Part shown: positions 22,491-35,284 of the stretch, piece after piece
How the letters are laid out: each line of letters opens with the position of its first letter
Position numbering within the stretch: the stretch's first letter is position 1
Origin: Gnetum montanum
Lineage: Eukaryota; Streptophyta; Gnetopsida; Gnetales; Gnetaceae
Direction: 5' to 3'
DNA: 64,000 nt
Assembly (NCBI GenBank): GCA_015680685.1
Contig: MNCI01003443.1
Location: 180,381-244,380, forward strand
The notes under the pieces: generated by a model
Database searches by the model: none
Seen by the model: the letters and a program-made list of their open reading frames with translations, nothing else
Told to the model about the DNA's origin: nothing
Position numbers and translations under genes: made by a program

Positions 22491-23450
22491 TGCTTGAAGA
22501 ATTGGAGTTACATTTCTTGGTCTAGATGAATGAAGGATCTTTCTTTGTAAGCTTGACCAATATTTTTGCGATCTTATAGAAATTCTCTATAAAACACTAG
22601 TAGTAGCTAGTGTGTCCAAGGAATGATCAAATATCTTTAATGATTTTTGGTTGACTAGTTATTCCTTGGATGACCCTTATCTTTTTAGGGTCCACCTCAA
22701 TCCCTACTTGAGAAATTCTATGCCCTAGTATAATGCTCTCCTTGACCATTAGATGGCTCTTCTACTAATTGCGTCAAAGATTCATCTCCAAATAACTTTT
22801 AAGCACTTGCTGAAGGTGATCCAAGGATTTCTCAAATGTGGCATCATAGGTGAAGAAGTCATCCATGACGACTTCTACCTCACTACCAATTTGTTGCTGA
22901 AAAATGCTCAAGACCAAGCATTAGAATGTTGTAGGAGCATTGCACAGATCAAAAGGCATCTTTTGATATGCAAAATTCCCCAAGGAACTTGTGAATGTTT
23001 TTTTGGCCTAAACCCTTGGTGCAATTTGGATTTGGTTATAGCCACTATAGCCATCTAAAAAGCTATAATAGTAATGCCTAGATATAGTGTCCAACACTTG
23101 ATTCACAAATGGCAATGGAAAGTGTTCTTTGAATGTTGTCATATTTAACAGTTTGAAGTTGATGTAGACTCACCACTTGCCACCTCTCTTTGGCACAATC
23201 ATGAATGGGATAACCCACTCACTATCTGCAATGGGATAGATAAACCCAACCTTGAGGAGTTTTTGAATTTTCTCTTTGATTATTTACTTTAATTTGGGGT
23301 TCAACCACTATTGTAGTTACTTCTTTGGCTTCATGGCTGGATTAGAGTGGATATGATACTGGCATATCTTTGGATCAATCCCTATGAGTTTAGGATTGAC
23401 TAAGAAAAGGTTGTTGGCCATTTGTTAACCACCATCAACAACATATATTT
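22490..23450 (-). pseudogene. Element B reverse transcriptase, Athila-like, degraded
   Basis: The catalytic box reads EVVMDDF (near 22,870), the VxMDDF form typical of the Athila branch. The thumb continues IILGHRISQVGIEVDPKKI (near 22,700) and then SFLGHTSYY. Stops occur at probable former W and R codons. Confidence 0.8.
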
Positions 23451-24330
23451 TTTTGTTTAGGAGAAAGATTGGCATTATTGATTACTAGCTTACCTTTTTT
23501 TAAAAATGCATACTTCATGTTGGTAGGTAGAGTTTTCAACTCTAAGGGCTTTTGTTCAAAATTTTTAGGGATTTCCAACTCTCCAAAATATGTATCATCA
23601 TTTGCATCATTAGAGGCTTGGTAATGAACTTGCTTCAATTCATTCATGTCTTCAACATAGGTACATGTCAAGCTCTTAATAGCTTTGATGAAAAGTGTAC
23701 TTCTCTTAAGATCAACTATTAGCCACTATATTTCCTCCTATTTTGTGGCTACTACATATAGGAACCTTTGAATATCTACCTCATCTACACTACCTACATG
23801 CAAAAATGGATAATTTTCTAACAGACTAGAGTTTCTACATGTAGTTTCACCTTGTATCGTTGTACGTGATGCATGGAACTTGTTTCTTCTCGATCTTTTA
23901 AAATGCATTTTCCTTAAGAATTTCCAAGGAAATATCTCTGATACCCATTTTTGCATCAATATTACTTAGCCACATCCTTCCCATAATGATTGGAAAATCG
24001 CCCTTATAGTTCTTAACTTTTATTATTAGGAAATTGGTAGGGTAAGATGACCCACAAATAATGGTCACAATATCTTCTACCAATCCCAATGGAACAAGGA
24101 TGGATTGGTCTACCAATTCTAATATGATATTGCTCTTCTTGAGAAGTAGCAGGTTCTAGGCAGTATACATCTCATGAGAAATTAGATTAACATGGAAACC
24201 TAAATCTATAAGAGATTTTCATGGTTCATTCCCAACAATTTGTAAATAGATAAGTGGACTTCTAGGATAGGCTAATTTCTTAGGATGGTTGTTAGCTCAG
24301 ATATAGTCAAATAGGGCATGAGTTAACATA
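23450..24330 (-). pseudogene. Element B protease and pol N-terminal part
   Basis: The active-site region reads IDLGFHVNLIS (near 24,210), where S of DSG is replaced by L. The C-terminal block is IIMGRMWLSNIDAKMG (near 23,970). The linker to RT contains PLELKTLPTNMKYAFLKKGK (about 23,530), matching the same linker in element C. Confidence 0.8.
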
Positions 24331-26734
24331 ACAATGCATATCTTGAGAGGCATTTGGTTTGAAGGGATCTTAATTTGATGAATTGTAGAGGATGAGAATG
24401 GAGTAGGGTGATTAACCACATGAGTTTGTGAGGTCTTAGGAGGGTTTTTGGATCAAAAGAATGATCGTTTATGAGATGTAAGTTTCAAACCCTTTAGTTG
24501 ATTAACCATTTGTAGATTAATGGACCTTGTAGCATTACGTTATTGTGGTTGGGCTGGAAGCTCACCTTACATAGATGGAGTAGGTGGTAGCTATGTTGAG
24601 GATGGAGAAACAAGTGCAAACATAAGAGAAGGATATGGATGGAATATGGTATTCCCTCTAGGAGTTGGAGAATGAGTTTGGTGATATTCTGAAGGATGGT
24701 AGTGATGCTAGAAAAGAGAAACATGACTAGAAGACTTAGATGGAGATAGGGATTGTTGAACATAATACTCATATGAATTTGGTTGCCTGTAAGAATAGTG
24801 CTATCATGGTGGTGACATCCCCCATGATTGTAGTTGTTTCTAGTATTGATATTGCTCATATGGTTGTGGTGGAGTTCCACTCAGATAATAAGGTCATTAC
24901 TAGTGGAACTTTTAGGGATTAGTTTGACGATAAGGTAATCTTTTGGGTGTTTATCTTTTTGATAGTCATGGATTCAGAGCATACACCCTAGATTCCTATA
25001 AGTGTGACACAATAGAGAAACATCCTTAAGGATGTTCATAGTGGTAGATGTCACATCCACCATCATTGTCCAATTTATTCTCCATAACTTTTTCTACTAC
25101 AATGACTTTTCCCTTATTCCTTTGGTAGGCATGTTTAACTTCTTTCCATCTCCGATGGTCACAATCACTATTATGCTCTCTTGATTCTTTTGTGATTTAT
25201 AGAGTACTTTAGAATTTTTCATTTAACAAATTCCACATTTTATCTACCTTGGACCAAATTTCAAACATGGATTTTTGGATTGACAAGGTCTTCCATTGCA
25301 CCACTACATCAAGAGGGGACTCCTCCTCATTGTTACAAAAGCAGGCCTTCTTCCTTTTGATGGAAGGGTCCCTATTCTATTATGTTGCACTTTCTCATTT
25401 CCTCAACTCTTCTTCTTCTTTTGCTATCTACTCTATCAGCCTTTGTATATGATGAACTTTTAATTCTAATAGTTGTCTTGGTCATGGATCCTAAGGGTTC
25501 TTCATATTTCTGAGAAAAGCCCATCTATGATATGGTGAAGTTGTTCCTACTAAGAGTAATCATGGCTAGGGCATCAATGTAGTAATGAATAATATATTCC
25601 CATGGTGGAATCCAAGGGTTCATATGTTCCATATTTCTAGCCTTGGATTTGCCTTTGTAGGTTTAACACTTTGGAGTACATCTAATACTTTTTATTAAAT
25701 AGTTCTAGCAATGTACTTCATCAATAGATTAATTATGGTTCTAGAGACCAGTACTAGCTTTTCAATTCCTTGATGAGTGTTTTGGGAAATAGCTTGAGCT
25801 TTTTCCAATCATTGTCAATATTTTGAAAGGCATAGGCATTGTGAAAAGCTTGTAAATGCATTTGAGGATTTAAGTTATATCCCCACTCAAATTTGGGGAT
25901 ATTGTTCATGCCTAGCTTCTTGATTTGACTATCTTTCATATGCCTATACAATGTTGAGCATATTTCAAGTGGCCAAAAAAGGTTCATCATCATGATATTG
26001 ATGATGCCTGTGATGTTATCTATCATCCCTTCATTCATGGTCGTCTCTATAATTATCATTGTTTTCCCATCATCTATTATTTTACTTAGATGCAAAGGAG
26101 GAAGCTAAAGTAGATGAAGAGGAAAAAAAGGAAGGAGGACTGCCACCATCATGGTGTCTACCACTTTCCCTTTATTTTTCATGAACACAATCTTTCTACT
26201 TATACTCCCTTTCTTAGATCTCCCACAACTATGGACCTCACTGTTATGAGAACCCAAGTTGTTGATCACAGATTTAAGATTTGGATTTAGCTCTCCTTCA
26301 AAAAAGTCAAGAGCTGGAGATTCTACATGTTGAGAATCCTTGGAAAGAAATTCCTTTCTATCTTTTTGATCTAGTAGGAACAAGGGATTAGTGAATCATT
26401 TCCCCTTCATGTCTTCATGGCACTTTTCCTATTGCCAATCTTGTTTGCATTGTGTCTTAGTGGGATGATAGTCCTAGAAGTCATGATTTTCCACAATGTA
26501 CCCTTTGTCAAGCTCCTCAATGCCCAATCTTGTAAGGGTTTGGAGTAGCATCTTGGGAACAGATCGATCAGGTGGCAATACAACATTCTCCTCCATGTCT
26601 CACCACCACATTTATTCATCTTGATGGAGTATGTAAGTAAATTTGGGTACAAACTCATTAGGATGAGTATACACCACTCTACATTCTTATGGTACTATTG
26701 ACTTAGAATCGTCATGCCTACGAGAAGAAGGCAT
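24330..26734 (-). pseudogene. Element B gag, Athila-like, degraded
   Basis: The frame appears to start at an ATG at 26,734 (MPSSRRHDDSK), followed by ECRVVYTHP, the same N-terminus as gag of element C. The capsid block includes NPQMHLQAFHNAYAFQNIDN (25,840). A His/Asn-rich linker lies at 24,500-24,880. Numerous stops. Confidence 0.75.
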
Positions 26735-26886
26735 TTTTGTTAGAAACAATTTCTTAGTGTTCTTATAGTATAGTTTTGATTGATTATTATGTATTTCTTA
26801 TTGAATGATTATGACCTTATGATTTCATCCAATGATCCTAAATAATATTCACTAAGTCCTAAATAGCATACATATCAAACTAAAAG

Positions 26887-26904
26887 TCCCCCACAATGGT
26901 GCCA
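26887..26904 (-). other. Element B primer-binding site (tRNA-Asp type)
   Basis: The minus strand reads TGGCACCATTGTGGGGGA, one base inside the LTR end. The Athila tRNA-Asp site is TGGCGCCGTTGCCGGGGA as I recall it, so it differs at four positions, three of them C/T or G/A transitions. Confidence 0.8.
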
Positions 26905-26905
26905 A

Positions 26906-27794
26906 TGATGAGTTGTGAGTACCCCTACATCCAACCATATGAAACACTAAGCATTTATACATGATTTGATCAAATTTTTTGGGCTTATAGCCTTCTAAGT
27001 ACACTAGTTTCGAGGAAGTGAAACTAACTATTACAATCATTGTCTTCCCAATTACACTTGTGAAATGCAAAGGTATGGTTAAGTGCAACTGAGGCATATG
27101 ATTTTTATCATTTCTTATGTTTTTTATTTTAAGTCAACTAAGGATGAGAATAATGTATAAAATAAAATAATTAAATTGCTAATTTAATCTAACAAGCTAC
27201 TCCTAACTAATCCTAATATAAGTATCCTTTCCCACTTACCGTACACATCCTGAACAGGTTTAATGCTACTAGGTTACCAAATGTTAAGCGTTACTAAAAT
27301 TACCAAGCACCAAGTGTATGCTCAAAGTGGTTGTATTTATGGGATCAATTAATTATTATTTAACCTAGTTGAATTTAGCTTAACTAACTATTTAATTACT
27401 TAAAGCATTAAAAGAAATTACAAGGTTTCTATTTTGAAGTAGAAACTAATCTATTTTGAAGTGCTATAAGGTTTATCAAAAAGCTAATCTTTATTGTCAC
27501 ACACATTGTTGTGCTTAGGTACAATAGTTCTTGAATAAAAATCTATACACTCTTAACTCCTACTGCAGGCATGTAGAAAAATATTCTAACTTTCACATAA
27601 GAAAATTACAAGAGCATTTTTACAACTATAACAAAAGATGCTATAAACATGACACATGAGCATTTATTTATAGGAAAAAATAAACACTATGTCAACAAGA
27701 CCATGTTAATACATCAAATCATGCATTGATGGGATCTAGTTAATGAGGCCTAGTTGACAAGGCCTAATCAATGCAACCAATTTATGATTCATCA
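26906..27794 (-). repeat. Element B 5' LTR
   Basis: The 889-bp LTR has TG...CA ends (minus strand TGATGAATC ... ACTCATCA). Its interior is alignable with the LTRs of C, D and G; TACCCCTACATCCAACCATATGA occurs in B and C in two halves. Variable short repeats of the GTTGACAAGGCC type fill its U3 start (27,690-27,780). Confidence 0.85.
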
Positions 27795-27859
27795 TGATCC
27801 AAGAACAAAAGGAGAAAATTTGCAGGCACTCCTAAACAAATAATAATTTAAGAAGCCTA

Positions 27860-28098
27860 ATGATAAGGGAAAGAAACCTATGGAAGATCCACCTCATCCT
27901 AGAACAACATGAAGCTACACTTAACCTTACTAGATTTTGGTTTTCATTTTTTGTCAAAATTGTTCTAACATGTGTTCATTTTTGTAAACTCCACTATGGC
28001 AATAGAGAGTCATGTAAATATACCTTCCAATTTTGTAAGAACCTCCATCCTCATTTTTTTTTAACTTGAGAATAATTTTTTAGTTAGTTGTGGGGGTA
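27860..28098 (+). repeat. Element G: 3' internal end with polypurine tract
   Basis: The sequence TACCTTCCAATTTTGTAAG...CTTGAG ending at the polypurine tract GTTGTGGGGGTA (28,087-28,098) matches the reverse complement of 31,437-31,500 in element C. Everything further 5' of G is gone or displaced by element B. Confidence 0.75.
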
Positions 28099-28960
28099 TG
28101 ATAAATCCAAAAAAATTTTGAGTTAACAATATCATAGTTATGATATTGTATCTACGATGTTGTAGATACATTATCGTATCTTAGCATACACTGTCATATA
28201 AATGATATCGTAGGGTGTGTGCCAACCTATATAATTAATGCTTAGACACACAGATCTATAATATATTTGATAGCATGGTAATATAACTCTTTCAATTTAT
28301 TTTCTTGAATTCAGTTCCTTGCAATGTATGCCCACAGTGTGATCTTTTGTAATTGAATGGAATCTTTCTTTGAGTATGATGTACTTTGATGCACTACATC
28401 ACCAACAATAAAGATCAAGAATACTCTACATCATTGCAATAACACTTAGTTTTATTTTTGCTTCTAATTAGTTTACTATGTACTATTTTCATAGTTAATA
28501 TTTACCATTCCTTGCAATTTACTTTTAATGTCATTAAGTAGAATAAGTATGACTGATCTTGAACACATAAGTGTAACTACTTGGTAACCTAGTAGTACTC
28601 TCACTTGGTATGGCTAGTAGTAGTTGCATGAAGTCCAAGGTGTGACCAAAAGATTAGGACTAGCTACTCATCACGTAGGGTAATTTAGATTTTTTTTGCT
28701 GTTACTTAGATTTAAGAACTTTTACTTTCACTTCATGATTAGTAGGAGCATACTGGCTAATTCAACCTTAGTTATCATATACCTCATTGTGAGTTAAACC
28801 ATATGCATTGATTTTACTAACTCGCATGGGAAAAGAATGATTGCAAATGCTAACTAATTATTGGTATCATCACATTGCCTTATTTACATAGTTTGACCAA
28901 GATTACATGTGAACACTTGTATCTTATATGGTTGGGTGTTGGATACTCCATTGGTCATCA
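28099..28960 (+). repeat. Element G 3' LTR, plus orientation
   Basis: It begins TGATAAATCC right after the polypurine tract and ends ATACTCCATTGGTCATCA, with ATGGTTGGGTGT just before, as in the other family LTRs. A TATA-like CTATATAATTA lies near 28,228. Its 862-bp length agrees with LTRs of B, C and D. Confidence 0.8.
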
Positions 28961-30518
28961 ATATTGAATATGATCATGATGGAAATAATAACTAATGTAT
29001 TTTAAAAAATATAATTCTACCTAAAAACATATATATTATTTTTTAATCGTAAACATCCTTCTCTTTTAGATTATGTATGAAAATATATAGAATTTAAAAT
29101 CTTATCATAAGCCATATCAAAATTCATGATTTGGACTTGACAGCTTTCAATCTAGCATGGATTCTTAGGATTATTAATAGGTTACATATGTAAATCATAG
29201 AATTGGAGAAAAGTATTAAATTTTTTAAATTACTACACCAATTTGCAAAAAATTTAGAGTTATCAAATATAGGTCTAAAATTCTAAAGACCTGACATCAT
29301 TAAATATTTCATCTTAATTAAATTTAGTATTCCATGCATTGGTTATTACATCAAAAAATTCTCTTTTCTTTCTAACTACTTTGAGATTATTCTAGTCAAG
29401 GTCATCTATGTTTGGAGTTCCCTTTATCCAAAGAAAGCCATGGACATGTGGTGATCTCCTATGTTGTCACTCATATCTTGTTCAGTAATATAAGAACTTT
29501 TTTTGAAATGCCCTATGTCAAAGATGCATGAACTTAACAACTATATGTGCATTCTAGATAATATTCTTCACTCTATAGTTGTTTATTTTAAGAGAATTTT
29601 CTACTAGTCCTTTAGACATTACTTTATGTAGGTTTGGCCAGTAAAGATTAGTCACACTTAGAGTAAAAAAGATAGTTAGTGTACCCAACTCATTTATCAA
29701 ATCAAATAGTTATACTTACCATTTTCTCTAGTAGGAACATGTTCATTATATTGTAGTTTTAAATCTTATTAAATTATCAACAAAATTATATGTAAATGAA
29801 TTTTGTAGTCCTTTACATAATTTTTGGATTGTTAATAGTGCTTTGATAATATTTTTTTGAAGAATACTGATGTTGATTTTAATGCACGATGTTTTATTAT
29901 CATGTTATCAATGTGGTATCTAAAATTAAAATTAATATAGTATTAGTTCATACAATTTATAAAAAAATTAATATTATCTAGTAATGTGGAAGGATAAAAT
30001 TTGTGATACTTGAATCTTTTATGACATCAAAATCTACCATCCTTGTATCTAATCAAATGTCTAGCATATTCATGTAACATAACATCATTGGATCTTCTTG
30101 TAAGGAAGTTACATTTTTTGCATAAAAAGAATGTTAGAAATGATATTGGAAGCATTCCAACTATGTTGAACTTATTAATGGATGACTTTAAAAGTGTTGT
30201 CCATTATACATAATCTGAAATTTTAACATTTGGATTTTATAACCAAGCTCTTATTAGATATGGTTTTTTCCTAGAATTATTAATCAAGATGCTATAGGTG
30301 ATGTGTGTCTAATAATATTTTCCTCCTATAATATAAATAAAGGATCATCAAACTATAATCTCAACTAGCTAGCCTCAAATAATGTAATGTAATAGATCCT
30401 TTTGAAAACATTAACATATATTTGATCACTAATAACATTAAAACCATGCTTATCTATGTCTATATCTTAATAGAAAGGATCATTTTATTTATTATACAAT
30501 AACATAGTATGCACATGT
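28961..30518 (-). pseudogene. Helitron 1, middle part (Rep nuclease), degraded
   Basis: Reading right to left from 30,518: NDPFYxDIDIDKHGFN, EENIIRHTSP (about 30,330), LHEYARHLIRYKDGRF (about 30,060), RALKSTSVFFKK (29,870), then the HUH motif RRSPHVHGFLWIKGTP (29,426-29,460) and ITNAWNTKFN. Each block has a counterpart in Helitron 2 in the same order. A Helitron Rep protein nicks and joins DNA for rolling-circle transposition. The helicase half is missing, apparently lost where elements G and B sit. The 5' part lies at 43,907-44,560, beyond element C. Confidence 0.85.
30514..30518. repeat. Target-site duplication CATGT, left copy
   Basis: Matches 43,907-43,911, directly outside the LTRs of element C. 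Confidence 0.9.
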
Positions 30519-31436
30519 TGATGAGTGGCAAGGTATCCCTATGCCCAACCATACAAATCATGAAGCACTCACACATGACTTAGTCGAAATCCACAGATTT
30601 TATCATTTCCAGTGTAGTAGCCCTTTAGGAAGTGAATCTAGCCTTAAGGTCAATCTTAGCCTTTCCAATTACACTTGTGACGTTTGTTGGGATGGTTAAG
30701 TGTAACTGAGGTATTCAATTTTTATCATTTTTATGTTTTATAGTTGGCCACTTGAATTGTAGATAAAAAGGGATTTGATTAACTAATCTAAATTAATTAA
30801 TTAACTAGCATTTAACTAATCCTAACATAAGCATCTGATCTCACTTTTTGTACATGTCCTGAACCCATGTATTCATTACTAGGCAACAAAGTGCTATGTT
30901 ATTAGGCATATCAAGCAATAATGCTACTAGGATTACCAAGAAAATACATGTTATGCTTAAAGTGATCATACTTATGTGCATATTCTATCTTGCTTAATTG
31001 TCTCATTAATGTAATAACTAGAAAATATTTAATAACTAATTGAAAGAATTTAATAAATAATTGGAAATAGTAAATGAATGAATAACATAGCTAATCTATC
31101 CAAAGTGCTACAAGGTTTATCAGAAAGCTCATCTATATTTCCGCACACACTGTCGTGTTCACATACAATAATGCTTGAATAAAGATTCATACACTCAATG
31201 ACTCTTGCTGTGGGCACTAGGAGGAAAAATTCTAACTTTCAAATGGAAAAAATGCAAGAGCTCCACTACAACTACAATCTACTTATGTCATAAATGTAGT
31301 TGCAAGTGCATATTTATAGCTAACACATGACACTACGTCGATAGGCCACATCAACTATGCCTTGTCGATAAGGCCTAGATGACAAGGCTACATCGACAAG
31401 GTCATGTTGATGTAGCTGACAGAATGCAACTTATCA
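30519..31436 (-). repeat. Element C 3' LTR
   Basis: The 918-bp LTR runs TGATAAGTTG ... CCACTCATCA on the minus strand. It aligns along its length with 42,969-43,906 but with many differences, so the insertion is old. The TATA box (minus GCTATAAATATGC) is near 31,312. U3 carries repeats of CGACAAGGC / TCGATAAGGC. Confidence 0.9.
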
Positions 31437-31448
31437 TACCCCCACAAC
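31437..31448 (-). other. Element C polypurine tract
   Basis: The minus strand reads GTTGTGGGGGTA immediately before the 3' LTR, the expected second-strand primer. The same tract occurs in G (28,087-28,098) and, as CATGGGGGTA, in D (61,793-61,802). Confidence 0.85.
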
Positions 31449-31604
31449 TAAATGAAAACTCATCCTTGAGTTCTTTTACAAAATTTGGAAGGTATGAAAA
31501 TATTGATCAACTTTTTTTCAAACAAAACAAACTGACTGACTTGACAAAAAATGGTGTGTATGGATCAAATCATTATAAAAAATGAAGGTGTTCAAGACAC
31601 AAAA

Positions 31605-34475
31605 TTAAACACCATGACTCAAATCTTCAAAATTGGACAACATGTTCCTTGATAATGTGAATCTTATTGGAGAAGATCAAACAGTCCCAAGTGGTGGTGG
31701 CTCCTTAGGCTTTGAGGGACCTTCACCAACTTCAAGTATGGGTGGTTGAGGTGGCTATAGTATCCATTTGCTGTTGCAACTTTAGGTGGGAGGTGGAAAG
31801 CATCCAATAGTGCTTTCATTTTCTCCTCCTTACTCTTGGGATCATGCACTATCCACGTAGCTTCCCTAACATGGGTCAAAACAGGCACATCCCAAGGACA
31901 CCGGATTTCTAGAAACAACTCATTTGCATTAAAAAACTAGGCAACAAACAATTTACGTTCAATGTAAAATGCCTTAACTGTGTTCTTCAGCCCCTGGTAG
32001 TCATTCATCCATTTTCCTAGGTTCTCAACGATAGATCATTGATCTTTGAATCATCCTCTGAGAACTTCGAGTTTAGTGTTAGTAGTCTCAAGCCTCTACT
32101 TGGTGTCTTTGTGGTGCTTGAACTTAGCCTCACATAGAAAATATGAGCTAGCCACTTATTTTTCCAATTCTAACCATGGTCATCCAACTATCAACATTGC
32201 CAAGTTTGCATAATGGAGATTGGCCAACTCCATGTACTCTATCATTTTCTTGATTTGCAACTCTTTTGATGGGTTACCACATCTGTCTTCCTTGTTGGAG
32301 TTGCTGGAGGGCTTCATTTAGTTTTTCCTTTACCATCTAAATTTGTTTTTCATTCACTTCATTCTACAAATTGACCTAGTCCTTGTAGTGATCCTTCACT
32401 TTCTCAAATTTTAGGGCTTCATTCTTCCAAGCAATGATCTTGATGGTTGATTACTGACGTAAGGTGCACACCTCCTCCATTGATAGATTGTAGTTTTCCA
32501 TGGTTAATTTTCTTATTTTAGTGTTTACCCTGGCAAGTTGCTCCTACTATTAATAAATGAATTCTTGCATTTGATCTTTCTAAGCATCAACATTTTGCAG
32601 GTGATGATTCTATGTGGTCAATGCTTCATTCTCTTGATGCATCTAATTCAAGTATTTTTTGATTGAGTGCATTTCAACATCTACTATAGACTATTTAGAG
32701 ATGGCCATCACTACCTCCTCCTCAACCTTATAAAATCATTCTTAAAGATACTTGATAGCTTCATCCCTTGTCACTGTTGGGCTGAGGATTGCTTATTTTG
32801 CAAGTTGGGCACAAAGTTTAACAACCTCCACAACCAAGCATTGATTTTGCTCTTGGGCCATTGCTAGTTGCCACTCCAAAATAATGCATCTACCACTTGC
32901 ATTTAGTAGCTCTAATTGGGTTGTGGTGATTTTCTTTGGAATATAAAAAATTTTTAGAGTCAATTTCTCAATTCCTACCAGTCATTCTAGTAATTGTTCA
33001 TGCTGGGCTACATTTAATTTTCTTCTGACTATGCCTATAGACATCTACATGTCTTGAAGTGCATATACATCTAGTACAGATGCTGTGAATGCATTTAATG
33101 ATTCTGCTACACTCTTAGCCACTATGTCTACTTTGTCTCCTACCCTTGGTGTTGCATCACCAAGAGAGTTTCCTCTTCACCTTCCTCCAACTACACCAAG
33201 AAAGTGGTGACATTCCCAAAGATTTCTGAGAATAGATGATGTGTTGCTAGTGACACTGTCACCTCTTAAGCATTTGCATCCAACCTCGAAGGTAGCCATG
33301 TTCTTTAGGTAGAGAAAATGGGACCACCCCTCTTCATCTGGCTAATTGTCTAGACCACCTCATTAAGGTGACCCATCACTAGCCAATACATAGATGGATT
33401 TGTCCCACTCATTCCTACTTGCTGCTCTTGTTCACTCAAGAGTTGTTCTTATATTTTTTGTAGCCATTCCATGGTTGTGCAGGCCTCTAGTGTTGTTTCT
33501 TGAGTGGGGGTGGTGGCAAAAACTCCTTTAATTGAGTCATCGCTGGCATCTTCTCTTTCATGTTCTTAGACCATGAAGCCAAAAGAGTATGCTTGAGTAT
33601 GTCATTGGAGTAGTAAAAAATTCCTACTCTCTTGCAAAATTTTCTGATGAGGCATGAAAAGGGTAGGGTCTTTCTTTCACATTCATTTTCTTTGAAATGC
33701 TTCTTAATCTCTAAATATAGTAGTTGTGGAATGTTAATGGGAAACTTCCCACTTAGAGTGACACATGCTTGAGTGGAGAAAGTAATCACCTTGCTTACCC
33801 TCATTGTTGGATTGAGGTTATAGGCCACAATCTTGAAATAAATCCACTCTACTAATGTGAGTGCACCATACTCCTTACAATCCACCTTGTAGCAACACTT
33901 GGTCAACTTCTTCTTGGCCTCAGGGTCACCTTGTGTGGATAATTTTGCCAACTATGTTCTAGTGTCAGGTAACCCAAGTGCTTGTGCAATAGCTTTTGTT
34001 GAGTAGGACATCTAAATGTCCTTGATCTTGACTATGGATCCTAGCCTTCGACTATTCTAGAAGAGGTATGTTTCTCCCATGTACCACTTTCCACTAGATG
34101 TGATGATTGGCCACATGGGAAAGGTTTGCAATTAGGTCTTGACATCCTTTGGAGCCTTCTTTAAAAATGGTCCAAAGTTGATCTCCTGAAGAATGGATCA
34201 TTGAATTTCTTGGGACTTGATGATATCAATGCAGGCTTGAGTCAAAGTGACCTCAAGCCTTAGCACGAGACTAGGCACTTCTCAACTTTTTGATTGTTTA
34301 GTTGGCACTTCTTTCTATGGAATCTATTAGACAGATTTTACTTTGGGCTCCTCATGAAGAGGTCCCATTAGATGGGTTAGCTTAGATAGTTCTTAGCCTT
34401 GTTCTTATTGGCCCCTTCTAGCTCTAGATCATTTCTCTCGTGGTTGTGAGGTTTTTCCTTCCTGCAAATGTTTTT
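31605..34475 (-). pseudogene. Large accessory coiled-coil ORF carried by element C, decayed
   Basis: A reading direction of roughly 900 codons can be followed on the pol strand between integrase and the 3' LTR. The N-terminal part (33,487-33,951, open for 154 codons) ends its globular region with LPFSCLIRKFCKRVGI, which resembles the plant 'putative plant transposon protein' domain (Pfam Transposase_32, from memory). About 600 codons of heptad-rich helix follow (32,300-32,900; for example LRQ, LKFEKVKDHYKD, MVKEKLNEALQQLQQG). A proline-rich tail ends near 31,605. Stops are mostly TAG where Q fits. Function is unknown. It may be native to the family or belong to a nested element whose LTR is at 34,488-35,275. 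Confidence 0.6.
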
Positions 34476-34487
34476 GCTTTGGTACCA
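34476..34487 (-). other. Primer-binding-site-like sequence upstream of the accessory ORF
   Basis: The minus strand TGGTACCAAAGC differs by two transitions from the initiator-Met primer site TGGTATCAGAGC. It lies exactly between the LTR-like stretch and the ORF start, which argues for a nested element. Confidence 0.45.
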
Positions 34488-35275
34488 TTTGTAATCACAA
34501 TAAAACCCTGGATTAACAATTATTGTGTAACCTTAAAATAGTTGGGATACTTTATCTCTCAAGGATAGTTACACTTAGCTAAGTTATGATTATGACTATT
34601 TTAATTAATCTAATTATTATTTATTTATGTATTTTCATTAATAAATCATCTTTAAGGTTGTTGAAAGGGTTAATTTATGAAAAAGTTGATGCTTATATGT
34701 TGTTAAGGTTATTAAACCTTTTGGGGAGTTAAGAAATGTTTTTAAAAATTTTATCAATTTTTCATTAAAAACTTTAATGTTTGCAGCCTCCATGATAAAG
34801 ATCTTACCACTGGTAAGTGTAGGATTGAAAAATAGAGTAATTTGGACAAATGGTTGGGAAGTTATGAGCTTTGGAAGGTTTTAGGCTTTGAAACTTTTCA
34901 AAAAAATCCCCTTGTATTATGAGCAAATGGCAAAAAATTACAAAGTGTTTGGTGGTATATATAGGGCTTTTACGATGCATTGATGAGGCATAGTCGATTG
35001 GGCCTCATCGACTAGGGTGGATGCATCAATGGGGCCTCAACGATGCAACTATTGACCATCATAGTTAAACTTTGACCTTAGTCAAACTTGCAAAATATGA
35101 AGAGATTTTTAGTGAAATTAGTGTCAAATGAAAGCTCTAAAGACCAAGATTAGTATGAAAACATGAGAAGAGGGTATTTAAGCTCATAAATTTTATAAAA
35201 ATGAGAAAATTGATTTAGTGGATGAATGAAATGAAAGATTAAGGAGTACTGAGCAATTTACACAATGGAAAATGT
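34488..35275 (-). repeat. LTR-like or promoter-like stretch upstream of the accessory ORF
   Basis: It holds a TATATATA box (34,956) and, just upstream, a cluster of GATGAGGC / TCGATTGGGCCTCATCGAC repeats (34,975-35,070), the same organisation as U3 of the family LTRs. It is absent from the corresponding place in element D. It is either the 5' LTR of a nested non-autonomous element or a dedicated promoter for the accessory ORF. Confidence 0.45.
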
Positions 35276-35284
35276 AAAAGATCA

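Noticed and set aside
24494-24880. 128-codon His-rich ORF as an independent metal-binding protein
   Set aside because: It is the low-complexity gag-protease linker of element B, with a similar counterpart at 40,506-40,787 in element C.
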